DNA of 64,000 nt from Cellulosimicrobium protaetiae. GTDB lineage: Bacteria > Actinomycetota > Actinomycetes > Actinomycetales > Cellulomonadaceae. The notes beneath the pieces are model-generated. The model had not been told where the DNA came from. It worked only from the letters and a program-made list of their open reading frames with translations, and did no database searches. Within the stretch, counting starts at the first letter, position 1. Each line of letters starts with the position of its first letter. Below, one piece after another: positions 23,743 through 34,275 of this stretch. The position numbers and the translations under genes are program-made. Location: NCBI RefSeq assembly GCF_009708005.2, contig NZ_CP052757.1, positions 2,046,001-2,110,000 of the forward strand, read 5' to 3'.

Positions 23743-23826
23743 GAACCACGGTTCTATCTCGTGCGACCACGGTTCTACCTCGTGCGACCACGGTTCCACC
23801 TCGCGTGACCGCGGTTCTACCGCGCG
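23743..23826 (-). repeat. 21-bp tandem repeat array, 4 units, inverted
   Basis: Units of exactly 21 bases starting at 23743, 23764, 23785 and 23806, with the core GGTTCTACCTCG (variants TATCTCG, CCACCTCG, TACCGCG). This is the opposite orientation to the array at 23015. Confidence 0.85.
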
Positions 23827-23915
23827 CGGCTGGGTTCACTCTTCGGCAGCACGGTCTCAGTCACATCCGCGTGCTCGGAGGTCGGCGCCGCGGTGGGTAC
23901 GGCGTCGGTCGCCAC

Positions 23916-23921
23916 TAGAAT
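23916..23921 (+). promoter_or_regulatory. -10 element of a leaderless gatC transcript
   Basis: TAGAAT followed by seven bases and the ATG at 23929. No Shine-Dalgarno sequence is visible, so the arrangement fits a leaderless mRNA and decides the gatC start. Confidence 0.65.
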
Positions 23922-23928
23922 GGCCAGC

Positions 23929-24225
23929 ATGTCCACCATCTCCCGTGACGAGGTCGCGCGCGTCGCCGCGCTGGCCCGCATCGATCTGCGACCTGAGGAG
24001 CTGGACCGGCTCTCCGGCGAGCTCGACGTGATCGTCGACGCCATCGCCAAGGTCAGCGAGGTCGCGACGCCCGACGTCCCTGCGACGAGCCACCCGCTCC
24101 CGATGACCAACGTCTTCCGGGACGACATCCCCGAGCCGCCGCTGCCGGTCGAGGACGTCCTCGCCGCGGCGCCGTCGGCCGAGGACGGGCGCTTCGCCGT
24201 CCCGCAGATCCTCGGGGAGGAGTGA
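23929..24225 (+). CDS. gatC: Asp/Glu-tRNA amidotransferase subunit C
   Basis: Small subunit of the GatCAB complex that converts Glu-tRNAGln (and Asp-tRNAAsn) to the amide form; it wraps GatA and GatB together. It is 98 aa, normal for GatC. Typical text: [22 protein letters not shown] at the N-terminus and a C-terminal [14 protein letters not shown] region. I chose the ATG at 23929 over the in-frame ATG at 23920 and further upstream codons because homologues begin with MS-x-I-S and because TAGAAT lies seven bases before it. It is first in a gatCAB operon, one base before the gatA start. Confidence 0.95.
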   Translation: MSTISRDEVARVAALARIDLRPEELDRLSGELDVIVDAIAKVSEVATPDVPATSHPLPMTNVFRDDIPEPPLPVEDVLAAAPSAEDGRFAVPQILGEE

Positions 24226-24226
24226 G

Positions 24227-25768
24227 ATGAGCGAGGACCTGACCCGACTGTCCGCCGCCGAGCTGGCGGAGGGGCTGACCGCACGCGACTTCTCGAGCGT
24301 CGACGCGACCCAGGCGCACCTGGACCGGATCGCCGCCGTCGACGGTGCCGTGAACGCGTTCCTGCACGTGAACGCCGAGGAGGCGCTCGCCACGGCGCGC
24401 GCGGTCGACGAGCGCCGCGTGGCCGGCGAGGAGCTGCACCCGCTGGCCGGCGTGCCGATCGCCGTCAAGGACGTCGTCGTGACCCAGGGCATGCCGACTA
24501 CTGCCGGTTCCAAGATCCTCGAGGGGTGGGTCCCGCCGTACGACGCGACCCTCGTCGAGAAGATCCGTGCCGCGGGGCTGCCGATCCTCGGCAAGACGAA
24601 CATGGACGAGTTCGCCATGGGGTCGTCGACCGAGCACTCGGCGTTCGGCAACACGCGCAACCCGTGGGACCTCGACCGGATCCCCGGCGGCTCTGGCGGC
24701 GGTTCCGCCGCGGCGGTGGCCGCGTTCGAGGCGCCGCTGGCGATCGGCACGGACACCGGCGGCTCGATCCGTCAGCCGGGTGCCGTGACGGGCACCGTCG
24801 GTGTGAAGCCGACGTACGGCGGAGTCTCGCGCTACGGCCTCATCGCCATGGCTTCGTCGCTCGACCAGGCGGGCCCCGTGACCCGTACGGTGCTCGACTC
24901 CGCGTTGCTGCACGAGCTGATCGGCGGCTACGACGCGCGCGACTCGACGTCGATCCCCGGCCGGGCGCCTGCGCTCGTCGACGCCGCCGTGCAGGGCGCC
25001 ACGGGCGACCTCACGGGCCTGCGCGTCGGCGTCGTCAAAGAGCTGAACGGCGAGGGCTACCAGGAGGGTGTCAGCGCGCGGTTCGCGCAGTCGCTCGACC
25101 TGCTGCGGGGGCTGGGCGCGGAGATCGTCGAGGTCTCGTGTCCGCACTTCGAGTACGCCCTCGGCGCGTACTACCTCATCATGCCGTCGGAGGCGTCGAG
25201 CAACCTCGCGAAGTTCGACGGCATGCGCTTCGGCCTGCGCGTGGAGCCCGAGGAGGGCCCCGTGACCGCGGAGCGCGTCATGGCCGCCACGCGCGGGGCG
25301 GGCTTCGGCGACGAGGTGAAGCGTCGCATCATCCTCGGCACGTACGCGCTGTCGGCGGGCTACTACGACGCCTACTACGGGAGCGCGCAGAAGGTCCGCA
25401 CGCTCATCCAGCGTGACTTCGCCGCTGCGTTCGAGCAGGCGGACGTGCTCGTCTCCCCGACGGCGCCGACCACGGCGTTCCGGTTCGGCGAGAAGCTCGA
25501 CGACCCGCTGGCGATGTATCTCAACGACGTCGCGACGATCCCCGCGAACCTCGCGGGCGTCCCGGGGATGTCGGTCCCGGCGGGGCTGTCGGACGACGGG
25601 CTGCCCGTCGGGTTCCAGATCCTCGCGCCGGCCAAGGCCGACGACCGCATGTACCGGGTGGGCGCCGCGCTCGAGTCCGCGCTCCTCAGTGCGTGGGGCG
25701 GGCCGCTGCTCGACCGCGCGCCGGCGCTGCCCACGGCCACCATCGAGAAGGAAGGCCAGGTCGGATGA
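24227..25768 (+). CDS. gatA: Asp/Glu-tRNA amidotransferase subunit A
   Basis: Amidase-signature glutaminase subunit of GatCAB, 513 aa; it releases ammonia from glutamine and passes it to GatB. The catalytic triad is visible with normal spacing: Lys81 (GVPIAVKD), the cis-Ser156 in GGSGGGS and nucleophile Ser180 in [13 protein letters not shown]. The C-terminal text [19 protein letters not shown] is typical. The start follows the gatC stop by one base with GAGGAG as ribosome site, and the stop overlaps gatB. In organisms without GlnRS, such as most actinobacteria, this pathway is essential. Confidence 0.97.
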   Translation: MSEDLTRLSAAELAEGLTARDFSSVDATQAHLDRIAAVDGAVNAFLHVNAEEALATARAVDERRVAGEELHPLAGVPIAVKDVVVTQGMPTTAGSKILEGWVPPYDATLVEKIRAAGLPILGKTNMDEFAMGSSTEHSAFGNTRNPWDLDRIPGGSGGGSAAAVAAFEAPLAIGTDTGGSIRQPGAVTGTVGVKPTYGGVSRYGLIAMASSLDQAGPVTRTVLDSALLHELIGGYDARDSTSIPGRAPALVDAAVQGATGDLTGLRVGVVKELNGEGYQEGVSARFAQSLDLLRGLGAEIVEVSCPHFEYALGAYYLIMPSEASSNLAKFDGMRFGLRVEPEEGPVTAERVMAATRGAGFGDEVKRRIILGTYALSAGYYDAYYGSAQKVRTLIQRDFAAAFEQADVLVSPTAPTTAFRFGEKLDDPLAMYLNDVATIPANLAGVPGMSVPAGLSDDGLPVGFQILAPAKADDRMYRVGAALESALLSAWGGPLLDRAPALPTATIEKEGQVG

Positions 25769-27270
25769 CCGCCACGACCGTCGACCTCGTCGACTACGCC
25801 GACGCCACGCGCCGCTACGACCCCGTCATCGGGATCGAGGTGCACGTCGAGCTCGGCACGCTGACCAAGATGTTCTGCCCGGCGGAGGTGAGTTTCGGCG
25901 CCGAGCCGAACACCCAGGTCACCCCGGTCTCGCTCGGGCTGCCGGGGGCGCTGCCGGTCGTCAACGGCAAGGCCGTCGAGTACGCGATCCGCATCGGGCT
26001 CGCGCTCAACTGCCAGATCGCCGAGACCTGCCGGTTCGCGCGGAAGAACTACTTCTACCCGGACGTCCCGAAGAACTTCCAGACGTCGCAGTACGACGAG
26101 CCCATCGCGTACGACGGGTGGATCGACGTCGAGCTCGAGGACGGGACCGTGTTCCGTGTCGAGATCGAGCGCGCGCACATGGAGGAGGACGCCGGCAAGA
26201 ACACGCACGTCGGCGGTGCCACGGGCCGCATCCACGGTGCCGAGTACTCGCTCGTCGACTACAACCGTGCCGGCATCCCGCTCGTCGAGATCGTCACGCG
26301 TCCCATCACGGGCGCGGGCGACCGCGCTCCCGAGGTGGCGCGCGCCTACGTCCAGACGCTGCGCGACATCTTCCGGGCTCTCGACGTGTCGGAGGCACGC
26401 ATGGAGCGCGGCAACGTGCGCGCGGACGTGAACCTCTCGCTGCGCCCGACGCCCGAGTCGCCGCTGGGAACGCGGACGGAGACGAAGAACGTCAACTCCT
26501 TCCGTTCCGTGGAGCGGGCGGTCCGGTACGAGGTCTCGCGTCAGGCGGCCGTGCTCGACGCCGGTGGAACCGTGATCCAGGAGACGCGGCACTGGCACGA
26601 GGACACCGGCATCACGACGTCGGGGCGCGTGAAGTCCGACGCGGAGGACTACCGCTACTTCCCGGAGCCTGACCTGGTCCCGGTCGCGCCGCCGCGCGAG
26701 TGGGTCGAGGAGATCCGCGCCGGGCTGCCGGAGCTCCCGGTCGCGCGTCGTCGCCGTCTCCAGGGGGAGTGGGGCTACGCCGACGCGGAGATGCGCGACG
26801 TCGTCAACGCGGGGGCGATCGACCTCATCGAGGCGACCGTCGCTGCGGGGACCAGCGCCGCCGGGGCCCGCAAGTGGTGGATGGGCGAGCTCGCCCGGCG
26901 CGCCAAGCAGGACGAGGTCGCGCTCGAGGCGCTCCCTGTCACGCCGGCGCAGGTCGCCGCGCTCCAGGGGCTCGTCGACGCCGGTCGCATCAACGACAAG
27001 CTCGCCCGCCAGGTCCTCGACGGCGTCCTCGCCGGCGAGGGTGACCCGGAGGCGGTCGTCACGGCGCGCGGCCTCGAGGTCGTGTCCGACGACGGCGCGC
27101 TCGTCGCCGCGATCGACGAGGCGCTCGCCGCGCAGCCGGACGTCGTCGAGAAGGTCCGGGGTGGCAACCTCGGCCCGGTCGGTGCGATCATCGGCGCCGT
27201 CATGAAGGCGACGCGCGGTCAGGCGGACGCCGGCCGCGTGCGCGAGCTCATCCTCGAGCGGATCGGCTGA
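25765..27270 (+). CDS. gatB: Asp/Glu-tRNA amidotransferase subunit B
   Basis: The kinase/transamidase subunit of GatCAB, 501 aa; it phosphorylates the tRNA-bound Glu/Asp and amidates it. Markers: [16 protein letters not shown] at the N-terminus, [35 protein letters not shown] (ATP/Mg site), [29 protein letters not shown], and a C-terminal YqeY-like tail domain (about 350-501, [28 protein letters not shown]). The start ATG overlaps the gatA stop (ATGA). Confidence 0.97.
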   Translation: MTATTVDLVDYADATRRYDPVIGIEVHVELGTLTKMFCPAEVSFGAEPNTQVTPVSLGLPGALPVVNGKAVEYAIRIGLALNCQIAETCRFARKNYFYPDVPKNFQTSQYDEPIAYDGWIDVELEDGTVFRVEIERAHMEEDAGKNTHVGGATGRIHGAEYSLVDYNRAGIPLVEIVTRPITGAGDRAPEVARAYVQTLRDIFRALDVSEARMERGNVRADVNLSLRPTPESPLGTRTETKNVNSFRSVERAVRYEVSRQAAVLDAGGTVIQETRHWHEDTGITTSGRVKSDAEDYRYFPEPDLVPVAPPREWVEEIRAGLPELPVARRRRLQGEWGYADAEMRDVVNAGAIDLIEATVAAGTSAAGARKWWMGELARRAKQDEVALEALPVTPAQVAALQGLVDAGRINDKLARQVLDGVLAGEGDPEAVVTARGLEVVSDDGALVAAIDEALAAQPDVVEKVRGGNLGPVGAIIGAVMKATRGQADAGRVRELILERIG

Positions 27271-27274
27271 CGGC

Positions 27275-27880
27275 GTGACGCGCGGACCGGTCCTGCTCGG
27301 GGAGATGGTGCGCCTGCGCCCGATCGAGGCGCGGGACGCCGACCGCATGTGGGAGTCGCTGCAGGACCCGGAGTCGAACAGGCTCACGGGGACGACGGCG
27401 GCCTTCACGCGCGACCAGATCGACGAGTGGTCGGCGACGATCAGCGACCGCGACGGCCGGTACGACTGGGCGATCACCGCGGGCGCGGTGCGTGACGGTC
27501 AGCTCGTGAGCGACGAGATGATCGGCGAGATCGTGCTGAACGACCTCGACGAGGACGCCCGCTCGGCGAACCTGCGCCTCGCGCTGCTCCCGAACTACCG
27601 GGGTCGCGGCTACGGCCGTGAGGCGATCTTCGAGGTGCTGCGGTTCGCGTTCGAGGGCGCGACCGACGTCGAGGGGGTCCGCCACGAGGGTCCGCGGCTG
27701 CACCGGGTGAGCCTCGACGTGCTGAGCATCAACCCGCGCGCCCGGATGCTCTACGAGTCGCTGGGCTTCCGCGAGGAGGGCCGGCTGCGCGACGTGTACC
27801 GCGACGGTGACGGCTGGGCGGACGCGACGGTCATGAGCATCCTCGAGGACGAGTTCCGGGCGGGACTGGGCGCGTCCTGA
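27275..27880 (+). CDS. GNAT-family N-acetyltransferase (RimJ/RimL type)
   Basis: Acetyltransferase of 201 aa. The start LLGEMVRLRPIEARDADRMWESLQDPESNRLTG is typical of the RimJ/RimL subfamily; LRLALLPNYRGRGYGREAIFEVLRFAF holds the acetyl-CoA loop (RGRGYG), and LDVLSINPRARMLYESLGFREEGRLRDVYRDG the C-terminal NxRA...YE..GF motif. It starts at a GTG four bases after gatB and may be co-transcribed with it. The RimJ-type families acetylate protein N-termini or small amines; the substrate here is unknown. Confidence 0.87.
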   Translation: MTRGPVLLGEMVRLRPIEARDADRMWESLQDPESNRLTGTTAAFTRDQIDEWSATISDRDGRYDWAITAGAVRDGQLVSDEMIGEIVLNDLDEDARSANLRLALLPNYRGRGYGREAIFEVLRFAFEGATDVEGVRHEGPRLHRVSLDVLSINPRARMLYESLGFREEGRLRDVYRDGDGWADATVMSILEDEFRAGLGAS

Positions 27881-27912
27881 GCGCGGGAGGTCTCGCGTCG
27901 ACCGACACGGGA

Positions 27913-27940
27913 GGGCCCGGCAGCTGCTGCTGCCGGGCCC
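27913..27940 (+). terminator. Terminator after gatCAB-GNAT
   Basis: A perfect 12-bp stem, GGGCCCGGCAGC/GCTGCCGGGCCC, with a TGCT loop and followed by TTCGTCGTT. Confidence 0.8.
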
Positions 27941-28089
27941 TTCGTCGTTCCCGCAGCCCGAGGGGACGCTCGACGTCGGACCGCACGCTCCGCCGGGCGC
28001 GGCCCCAGGCGTCGGCGCGGCGCGGGGCCCGCGTCGCCGTCCTGGCGGTCGGCGCGACGTGCGGTGATGTCGTCGACGCGGGACCGTGG

Positions 28090-28119
28090 TTGACATCACC
28101 GCGGGGCACGACGTACATT
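28090..28119 (+). promoter_or_regulatory. Promoter of the urate-degradation operon
   Basis: Consensus -35 TTGACA (28090-28095), 18-base spacer, -10 TACATT (28114-28119). The hyi operon promoter at 36657 has the same architecture. Confidence 0.75.
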
Positions 28120-28137
28120 CATAAGACGGAAACAAAC

Positions 28138-28152
28138 TTCCGAGATGTGGAA
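28138..28152. promoter_or_regulatory. Putative IclR-family operator, site 1
   Basis: TTCCGAGATGTGGAA, a TTCC-N7-GGAA dyad about 12-19 bases after the -10 box, where a bound repressor would block elongation or initiation. It matches the dyads at 31040 and 36707 in spacing and much of the sequence. Confidence 0.65.
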
Positions 28153-28219
28153 TCACAACGTAGGCCAGGTCGCGTCGGACACGTGCCGACCGGCCGGACG
28201 TCGAGAGGGACACGCAGCG

Positions 28220-28717
28220 ATGACGCTGGACGAGTTCAACCGGTTGTCGCCGTCGGAGGCGCGCGACGCGCTCCTCGCGTGCGCGCACGTGACGCGCTGG
28301 GCCGACGCGGTCGCTGCCGGGCGCCCGTACGCGAGCGTCGACGCGGCTGCCGACGCCGCCCTCGCCGCGGCCGACCCCTGGACGGACGAGGAGGTCGACT
28401 CGGCGCTGTCCCGCCACCCCCGGATCGGCGAGCGCGCGCAGGGGGACGCGGCGGACGCGAGCATGTCGCGGTCCGAGCAGTCCGGCGTCGTCACCTCCGA
28501 CGACGACGTCCAGCGCCGGCTCGCCGCGGGCAACCGGGCGTATGAGGAGCGGTTCGGGCACGTGTTCCTCATCCGGGCCGCCGGGCGCAGCGCCGAGGAG
28601 ATCCTCGAGCAGCTCACCGAGCGTCTCGGCAACGACGCCGGCACCGAGCGGGCGAACGCCGCCCGCAACCTGCGCGAGATCGCCGCGCTGCGACTGAAGG
28701 GAATGCTGGTCGCATGA
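28220..28717 (+). CDS. uraD: 2-oxo-4-hydroxy-4-carboxy-5-ureidoimidazoline decarboxylase
   Basis: OHCU decarboxylase, 165 aa, the third enzyme of the urate to (S)-allantoin route. It shows the family text LDEFNRLSPSEARDALLACAHVTRWADAV, the catalytic-His segment LSRHPRIGERAQG, SEQSGV, and NRAYEERFGHVFLIRAAGRSAEEIL...LTERLGNDAGTE. I chose the ATG at 28220, with a GAGAGGGA ribosome site, over longer in-frame starts because homologues begin at this point and the extension runs through the operator. The gene ends in an ATGA overlap with uraH. Confidence 0.93.
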   Translation: MTLDEFNRLSPSEARDALLACAHVTRWADAVAAGRPYASVDAAADAALAAADPWTDEEVDSALSRHPRIGERAQGDAADASMSRSEQSGVVTSDDDVQRRLAAGNRAYEERFGHVFLIRAAGRSAEEILEQLTERLGNDAGTERANAARNLREIAALRLKGMLVA

Positions 28718-29082
28718 GCACCCACGCCAGCCACATCACCACGCACGTACTCGACGCGGCCAGCGGTAGGCCCGCCGAGGGGATCACCGTCCGCCTGGAG
28801 GCGGCTCCGGAGATCGCGGACAGGACGACGGGGCAGGGCTGGTCCCTGGTGGCGTCCTCCCGCACGAACGACGACGGTCGCGTGCCCGAGCTCGGGCCCG
28901 AGACCCTCGTCCCCGGTACGTACCGGCTCGTGTTCGACACGGCCGAGTACTTCGACCGGCGAGACACCGTGTCCTTCTACCCGGAGGTCGTCATCGTCTT
29001 CCGGGTGGCGAGCGCTGAGCAGCACTACCACGTCCCCGTCCTACTCAGCCCGTTCGCCTACTCGACCTATCGAGGGAGCTGA
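28714..29082 (+). CDS. uraH: 5-hydroxyisourate hydrolase
   Basis: Transthyretin-like hydrolase of 122 aa that opens 5-hydroxyisourate, the uricase product. It has the N-terminal signature HITTHVLDAASGRPAEGITVRLE, a conserved Arg (RTNDDGR), and the diagnostic C-terminal YRGS that separates the enzyme from vertebrate transthyretin. There is no signal peptide. It is translationally coupled to uraD and lies one base before the uricase start. Confidence 0.95.
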   Translation: MSTHASHITTHVLDAASGRPAEGITVRLEAAPEIADRTTGQGWSLVASSRTNDDGRVPELGPETLVPGTYRLVFDTAEYFDRRDTVSFYPEVVIVFRVASAEQHYHVPVLLSPFAYSTYRGS

Positions 29083-29083
29083 C

Positions 29084-30025
29084 ATGAGCACCACCACCAC
29101 GAGCGCCGAGCAGACGGCGGCCACGCGGAGCAGCGGGGCCATCGTCCTGGGTGACAACCAGTGGGGCAAGGCGGAGGTGCGCCTCGTGCGCGTCGACCGC
29201 GCCGCGCCTCGCCACGAGATCACCGACGTGAACGTCTCCTCGCAGCTGCGGGGCGGGCAGGAGGCCACGCACCTGGAGGGCGACAACTCCAGGTGCGTCG
29301 CCACCGACACCCAGAAGAACACGATCTACGCGTTCGCCCGCGACGGCGTCGGCGCGATCGAGGACTTCGCGATCCGCCTCGGCCGGCACTTCGTCGAGGA
29401 CTTCGAGTGGATCGAGGGCGGGCGCTGGGAGATCGAGCAGTACTCCTGGAACCGCATCGCGACCGCGGACGGCGAGCACGACCACGCGTTCGTGCGGAAC
29501 AACCAGGAGACGCGCACGACGGTCGTCCAGCGCGACGGCGACGAGGTCTTCGTGGTCTCGGGCCTCACGGACCTCGTCGTGCTCAAGTCGACGGGCTCGG
29601 AGTTCCACGGGTTCCCGCGCGACCGGTACACGACGCTCGTCGAGACGAACGACCGCATCCTCGCGACGTCGGTCACCTCGCGCTGGCGCTACACGACGAC
29701 GGACGTCGACTTCGACGCCGTCTACGCGAAGGTCCGCGCGATCCAGCTCGAGGCGTTCGCGACGACGCACTCGCTCGCGCTGCAGCAGACGCTGTTCGCG
29801 ATGGGCAAGGCCGTCCTCGAGGCCGTCCCGGAGATCGCCGAGATCAAGTTCTCGATGCCGAACAAGCACCACTTCCTCGTGGACCTCGCGCCGTTCGGCC
29901 TCGACAACCCGAACGAGGTCTTCTACGCGGCCGACCGCCCGTACGGGCTCATCGAGGCGACGGTCCAGCGCGAGGGCGCCCCGGCCGAGCCGCGCGCCTG
30001 GGCGACCGTCACCGGGTTCTGCTGA
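29084..30025 (+). CDS. Uricase (urate oxidase, cofactor-free)
   Basis: Oxidises urate to 5-hydroxyisourate with O2, 313 aa, normal for the tandem T-fold uricase. Landmarks: GDNQWGKAEVRLVRV (catalytic Lys), SRCVATDTQKNTIYAFAR (catalytic Thr and substrate-binding Asp), FVRNNQETRTTVV, LTDLVVLKSTGSEFHGF, SLALQQTLFAMG and SMPNKHHFLVDL (Asn/His). With uraD and uraH it completes urate to (S)-allantoin. The ATG follows GAGGGAGCTGAC and the uraH stop. It is convergent with the IclR gene. Confidence 0.95.
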   Translation: MSTTTTSAEQTAATRSSGAIVLGDNQWGKAEVRLVRVDRAAPRHEITDVNVSSQLRGGQEATHLEGDNSRCVATDTQKNTIYAFARDGVGAIEDFAIRLGRHFVEDFEWIEGGRWEIEQYSWNRIATADGEHDHAFVRNNQETRTTVVQRDGDEVFVVSGLTDLVVLKSTGSEFHGFPRDRYTTLVETNDRILATSVTSRWRYTTTDVDFDAVYAKVRAIQLEAFATTHSLALQQTLFAMGKAVLEAVPEIAEIKFSMPNKHHFLVDLAPFGLDNPNEVFYAADRPYGLIEATVQREGAPAEPRAWATVTGFC

Positions 30026-30045
30026 GCCGACCGTGACGGACGGAC

Positions 30046-30088
30046 GCGCCCTGCCCGACCGCGGAGGCTCCGCGGTCCGGCAGGGCGC
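30046..30088. terminator. Hairpin between convergent uricase and IclR genes
   Basis: A 19-bp stem with one mismatch, GCGCCCTGCCCGACCGCGG and CCGCGGTCCGGCAGGGCGC, around AGGCT. Its position suits termination in both directions. Confidence 0.7.
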
Positions 30089-30137
30089 GCCCGCCCTCGC
30101 GACGTCGGCGCCGGTCCGGCCGGCCCCCGGCGGGACG

Positions 30138-30959
30138 TCAGGGCGCCGCGGTGATGAGCTCGCGCGTGAGCTCGCTCGCGACGCGGTGGAGCACCGGCAC
30201 GGCCCGGTCCCCGAACTCGTACGTCACACGGGCCGCGGGGCCCGAGACGGACAGGGCGGTGGGGGTCGGGGCGTCGGGTACCGCGACCGCGAAGCACCGG
30301 ACGCCGAGCTCCTGCTCGCCGTCGTCGATCGCGTACCCGCGCTCACGCGTCGCGGCGAGCTCCGTGAGGAGCGCGTCGACGTCGGTGATCGACTGGTCGG
30401 TCGCGGGCGGCATGCCGACGCGTCCCATGATCTCGCGCACCGTCTGGTCGGGGAGCTGGGCGAGCACCGCCTTGCCGACGCCCGTGCAGTGCGTGTAGAC
30501 GCGCCGGCCGACCTCGGTGAACATCCGCATCGAGTGGCTCGACGACGCCTGGGCGACGTAGACGGCCATGTCGCGGTCGATCATCGCGAGGTTCGCCGAC
30601 TCGCCGAGGTCGTGCGCGAGCCGCTCGAGGTAGGGGCGGGCGCCGGCGCCGAGCTGACGCCCGGCGGACTCGCCGAGGCGGATGAGCCGGGGGCCGAGGG
30701 TGTACCGGCGCGACGGCGTCTGACGCACGTAGCCCTGCGCGAGCAGCGTGCGCAGCAGGCGGTGGATCGTCGGCAGGGGGAGCCCGGCGTGCTGCGCGAG
30801 CTCGCTGAGGCCCGACTCTCCGCCGAAGTCAGCGAGCAGCTCGAGCAGCTCGATCGCCCGGTCCACCGACTGCACACCCCCGGCGGGCTTCGCCGGCCGC
30901 GTGCCCGGCTGGGTCTCGGTCGGCTCCGCCGGCTCCGTCGCCGTCGAGATCTCGGCCAT
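30138..30959 (-). CDS. IclR-family transcriptional regulator (AllR-like)
   Basis: DNA-binding repressor of 273 aa. The winged helix-turn-helix lies at about residues 30-80 (SVDRAIELLELLADFGG...GLSELAQHAGLPLPTIHRLLRTL) and the ligand-binding IclR domain follows (LGPRLIRLGESAGRQL, YVAQASSSHSMRMFTEVGRRVYTHCTGVGKAVLAQLP, GYAIDDGEQELGVRCFAVAVPD). E. coli AllR of this family binds glyoxylate/allantoin and controls the same pathway, so control of the surrounding allantoin and glyoxylate genes is a reasonable inference. I chose the ATG at 30959, preceded by AGGAG, over an in-frame ATG at 31004. Its promoter region is shared with the malic enzyme gene and contains a TTCC-N7-GGAA dyad, suggesting autoregulation. 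Confidence 0.9.
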   Translation of the reverse strand: MAEISTATEPAEPTETQPGTRPAKPAGGVQSVDRAIELLELLADFGGESGLSELAQHAGLPLPTIHRLLRTLLAQGYVRQTPSRRYTLGPRLIRLGESAGRQLGAGARPYLERLAHDLGESANLAMIDRDMAVYVAQASSSHSMRMFTEVGRRVYTHCTGVGKAVLAQLPDQTVREIMGRVGMPPATDQSITDVDALLTELAATRERGYAIDDGEQELGVRCFAVAVPDAPTPTALSVSGPAARVTYEFGDRAVPVLHRVASELTRELITAAP

Positions 30960-31039
30960 CTCACGATCTCCTGTCCACCTGGTGCCGCCCGACGACGGGT
31001 GCACCTCGCCTGAGCAGCGCGGGACCGTCCCGCACTCCC

Positions 31040-31054
31040 TTCCGCATCACGGAA
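31040..31054. promoter_or_regulatory. Putative IclR-family operator, site 2
   Basis: TTCCGCATCACGGAA, the most symmetric of the three dyads (TTCCG-N5-CGGAA). It lies in the divergent space between the IclR gene and the malic enzyme gene, so it could control both. Confidence 0.65.
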
Positions 31055-31088
31055 GATACGCATCAGCATACGAGAAGAAGGAACGAAC

Positions 31089-32585
31089 ATGACGTCCGAG
31101 ACGAAGGCTCCGGAGATGCAGGCCCCGACGGCGAAGGCCACCGCGACCAGCCCGAGCTACTCCATCACGCTGCGCGTCGAGGCCCCGAGCGGGCACCGCA
31201 CCGCGAGCGACCTCGTCGCCGCGGTGAGCGCGACGGGCGCCGCGATCACGGGCGTCGACGTCTCGGAGTCGGGCGCGGACCGCCTGGTCGTGGACGTCAC
31301 GGCGGACACCGTCGACGCCGCGCACGTGGAGCAGATCCGCGACGCGCTGAGCGCGCTCGACGGCATCACCGTGCGCCACGTGAGCGACGCGACGTTCCTC
31401 ATGCACCTCGGCGGCAAGCTCGAGGTCAACCCGAAGGTGCCGCTGCGCCACCGCGCCGACCTCGCCCGCGCCTACACGCCCGGCGTCGCGCGCGTGTGCC
31501 TCGCCATCGCCGAGCGGCCCGAGGACGCGCGCCGCCTGACGGTCAAGCGCAACACCGTCGCGGTCGTGACGGACGGCACCGCCGTCCTCGGCCTCGGAGA
31601 CATCGGCCCGGCCGCCGCGCTGCCGGTGATGGAGGGCAAGGCCGCGCTGTTCAAGCAGTTCGCGGGCGTCGACGCCTGGCCGGTGTGCCTCGACACGACC
31701 GACACCGAGGAGATCATCCGTACGGTCAAGGCGATCGCCCCCGTGTACGGCGGCATCAACCTCGAAGACATCTCGGCGCCGCGCTGCTTCGAGATCGAGC
31801 GTCGGCTGCGCGAGGAGCTCGACATCCCCGTGTTCCACGACGACCAGCACGGCACGGCGATCGTCGTCCTCGCCGCACTGACGAACGCGCTGCGCGTCGT
31901 CGGCAAGACGATCGAGGACGTGCGCATCGTCGTCTCCGGCGTCGGAGCCGCGGGCAACGCGATCATCTCCCTGCTCCAGGGCCAGGGCGCGCGACGCATC
32001 GTCGCGTTCGACCGCCACGGCGCGATCCACGCGGGGGCCAACCTCACCGACGACCACCGCCGTCGCCTCGCCGAGACGACCAACGCCGAGGGCTTCACCG
32101 GCACGCTGCGCGAGGGCCTCGCGGGAGCGGACGTGTTCATCGGCGTCTCCGGCCCGAACATCCTCACGGGCGACGACATCGCGACGATGGCCGACGACGC
32201 GATCGTCTTCGCGCTCGCGAACCCGACGCCCGAGGTCGACCCCATCGCCGCGGCGCAGCACGCGACCGTCGTCGCGACGGGGCGCAGCGACTACCCGAAC
32301 CAGATCAACAACGTGCTCGCGTTCCCCGGTCTCTTCCGCGGCCTGCTCGACGTCGGCGCGAGCGAGATCTCGGACGAGATGCTGCGCGCCGCGGCCGTCG
32401 CGATCGCGGACGCCGTCGCGCCCGAGGAGCTCTCCGCGAGCTACATCGTGCCGAGCGTCTTCGAGCCCGCGGTCTCCAAGGCCGTCGCGCGCGCCGTCGC
32501 CGAGGTCGCGGAGCGCGCCCGTGCGGAGCAGGCTCAGGAGAGCACCACGTCGGGTCACCACGCCGGGTCGGCGCCCCGGGCCTGA
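31089..32585 (+). CDS. NAD(P)-dependent malic enzyme with N-terminal ACT domain
   Basis: Decarboxylates malate to pyruvate, 498 aa. The first 100 residues look like an ACT regulatory domain (SYSITLRVEAPSGHRTASDLVAAVSATGAAITGVDV). The catalytic part carries AYTPGVARVCLAIAE, GLGDIGPAAALPVMEGKAALFKQFAGVDAWPVCLDT, the metal-binding VFHDDQHGTA, and a Rossmann loop GVGAAGNAII. The ATG follows AAGAAGGAACGAAC. Together with malate synthase just downstream it would take glyoxylate plus acetyl-CoA to pyruvate. It is divergent from the IclR gene. Confidence 0.93.
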   Translation: MTSETKAPEMQAPTAKATATSPSYSITLRVEAPSGHRTASDLVAAVSATGAAITGVDVSESGADRLVVDVTADTVDAAHVEQIRDALSALDGITVRHVSDATFLMHLGGKLEVNPKVPLRHRADLARAYTPGVARVCLAIAERPEDARRLTVKRNTVAVVTDGTAVLGLGDIGPAAALPVMEGKAALFKQFAGVDAWPVCLDTTDTEEIIRTVKAIAPVYGGINLEDISAPRCFEIERRLREELDIPVFHDDQHGTAIVVLAALTNALRVVGKTIEDVRIVVSGVGAAGNAIISLLQGQGARRIVAFDRHGAIHAGANLTDDHRRRLAETTNAEGFTGTLREGLAGADVFIGVSGPNILTGDDIATMADDAIVFALANPTPEVDPIAAAQHATVVATGRSDYPNQINNVLAFPGLFRGLLDVGASEISDEMLRAAAVAIADAVAPEELSASYIVPSVFEPAVSKAVARAVAEVAERARAEQAQESTTSGHHAGSAPRA

Positions 32586-32628
32586 CGCACCGTCGTCAGC
32601 CCTGCCCGCCCGCAGAAAGGACACCACC

Positions 32629-34274
<1,646 letters not shown>

Positions 34275-34275
<1 letters not shown>

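Larger units (their letters stand above)
22961..23928. other. Repeat island A, no convincing gene
   Basis: Nearly 970 bases between the rRNA terminator and gatC. Open frames exist on both strands but their translations are Arg/Pro-rich or follow the repeats, and I do not call them. The island holds, in order, three direct 21-bp units, a palindromic element with 27-base arms, a segment shared with the island at 49 kb, and four inverted 21-bp units. Confidence 0.7.
27881..28219 (+). other. Intergenic region between gatB-GNAT and the urate operon
   Basis: 339 bases without a gene. They contain a terminator for the upstream operon, then GC-rich text with no recognised feature (about 27,950-28,085), then a promoter and operator for the urate operon. 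Confidence 0.75.
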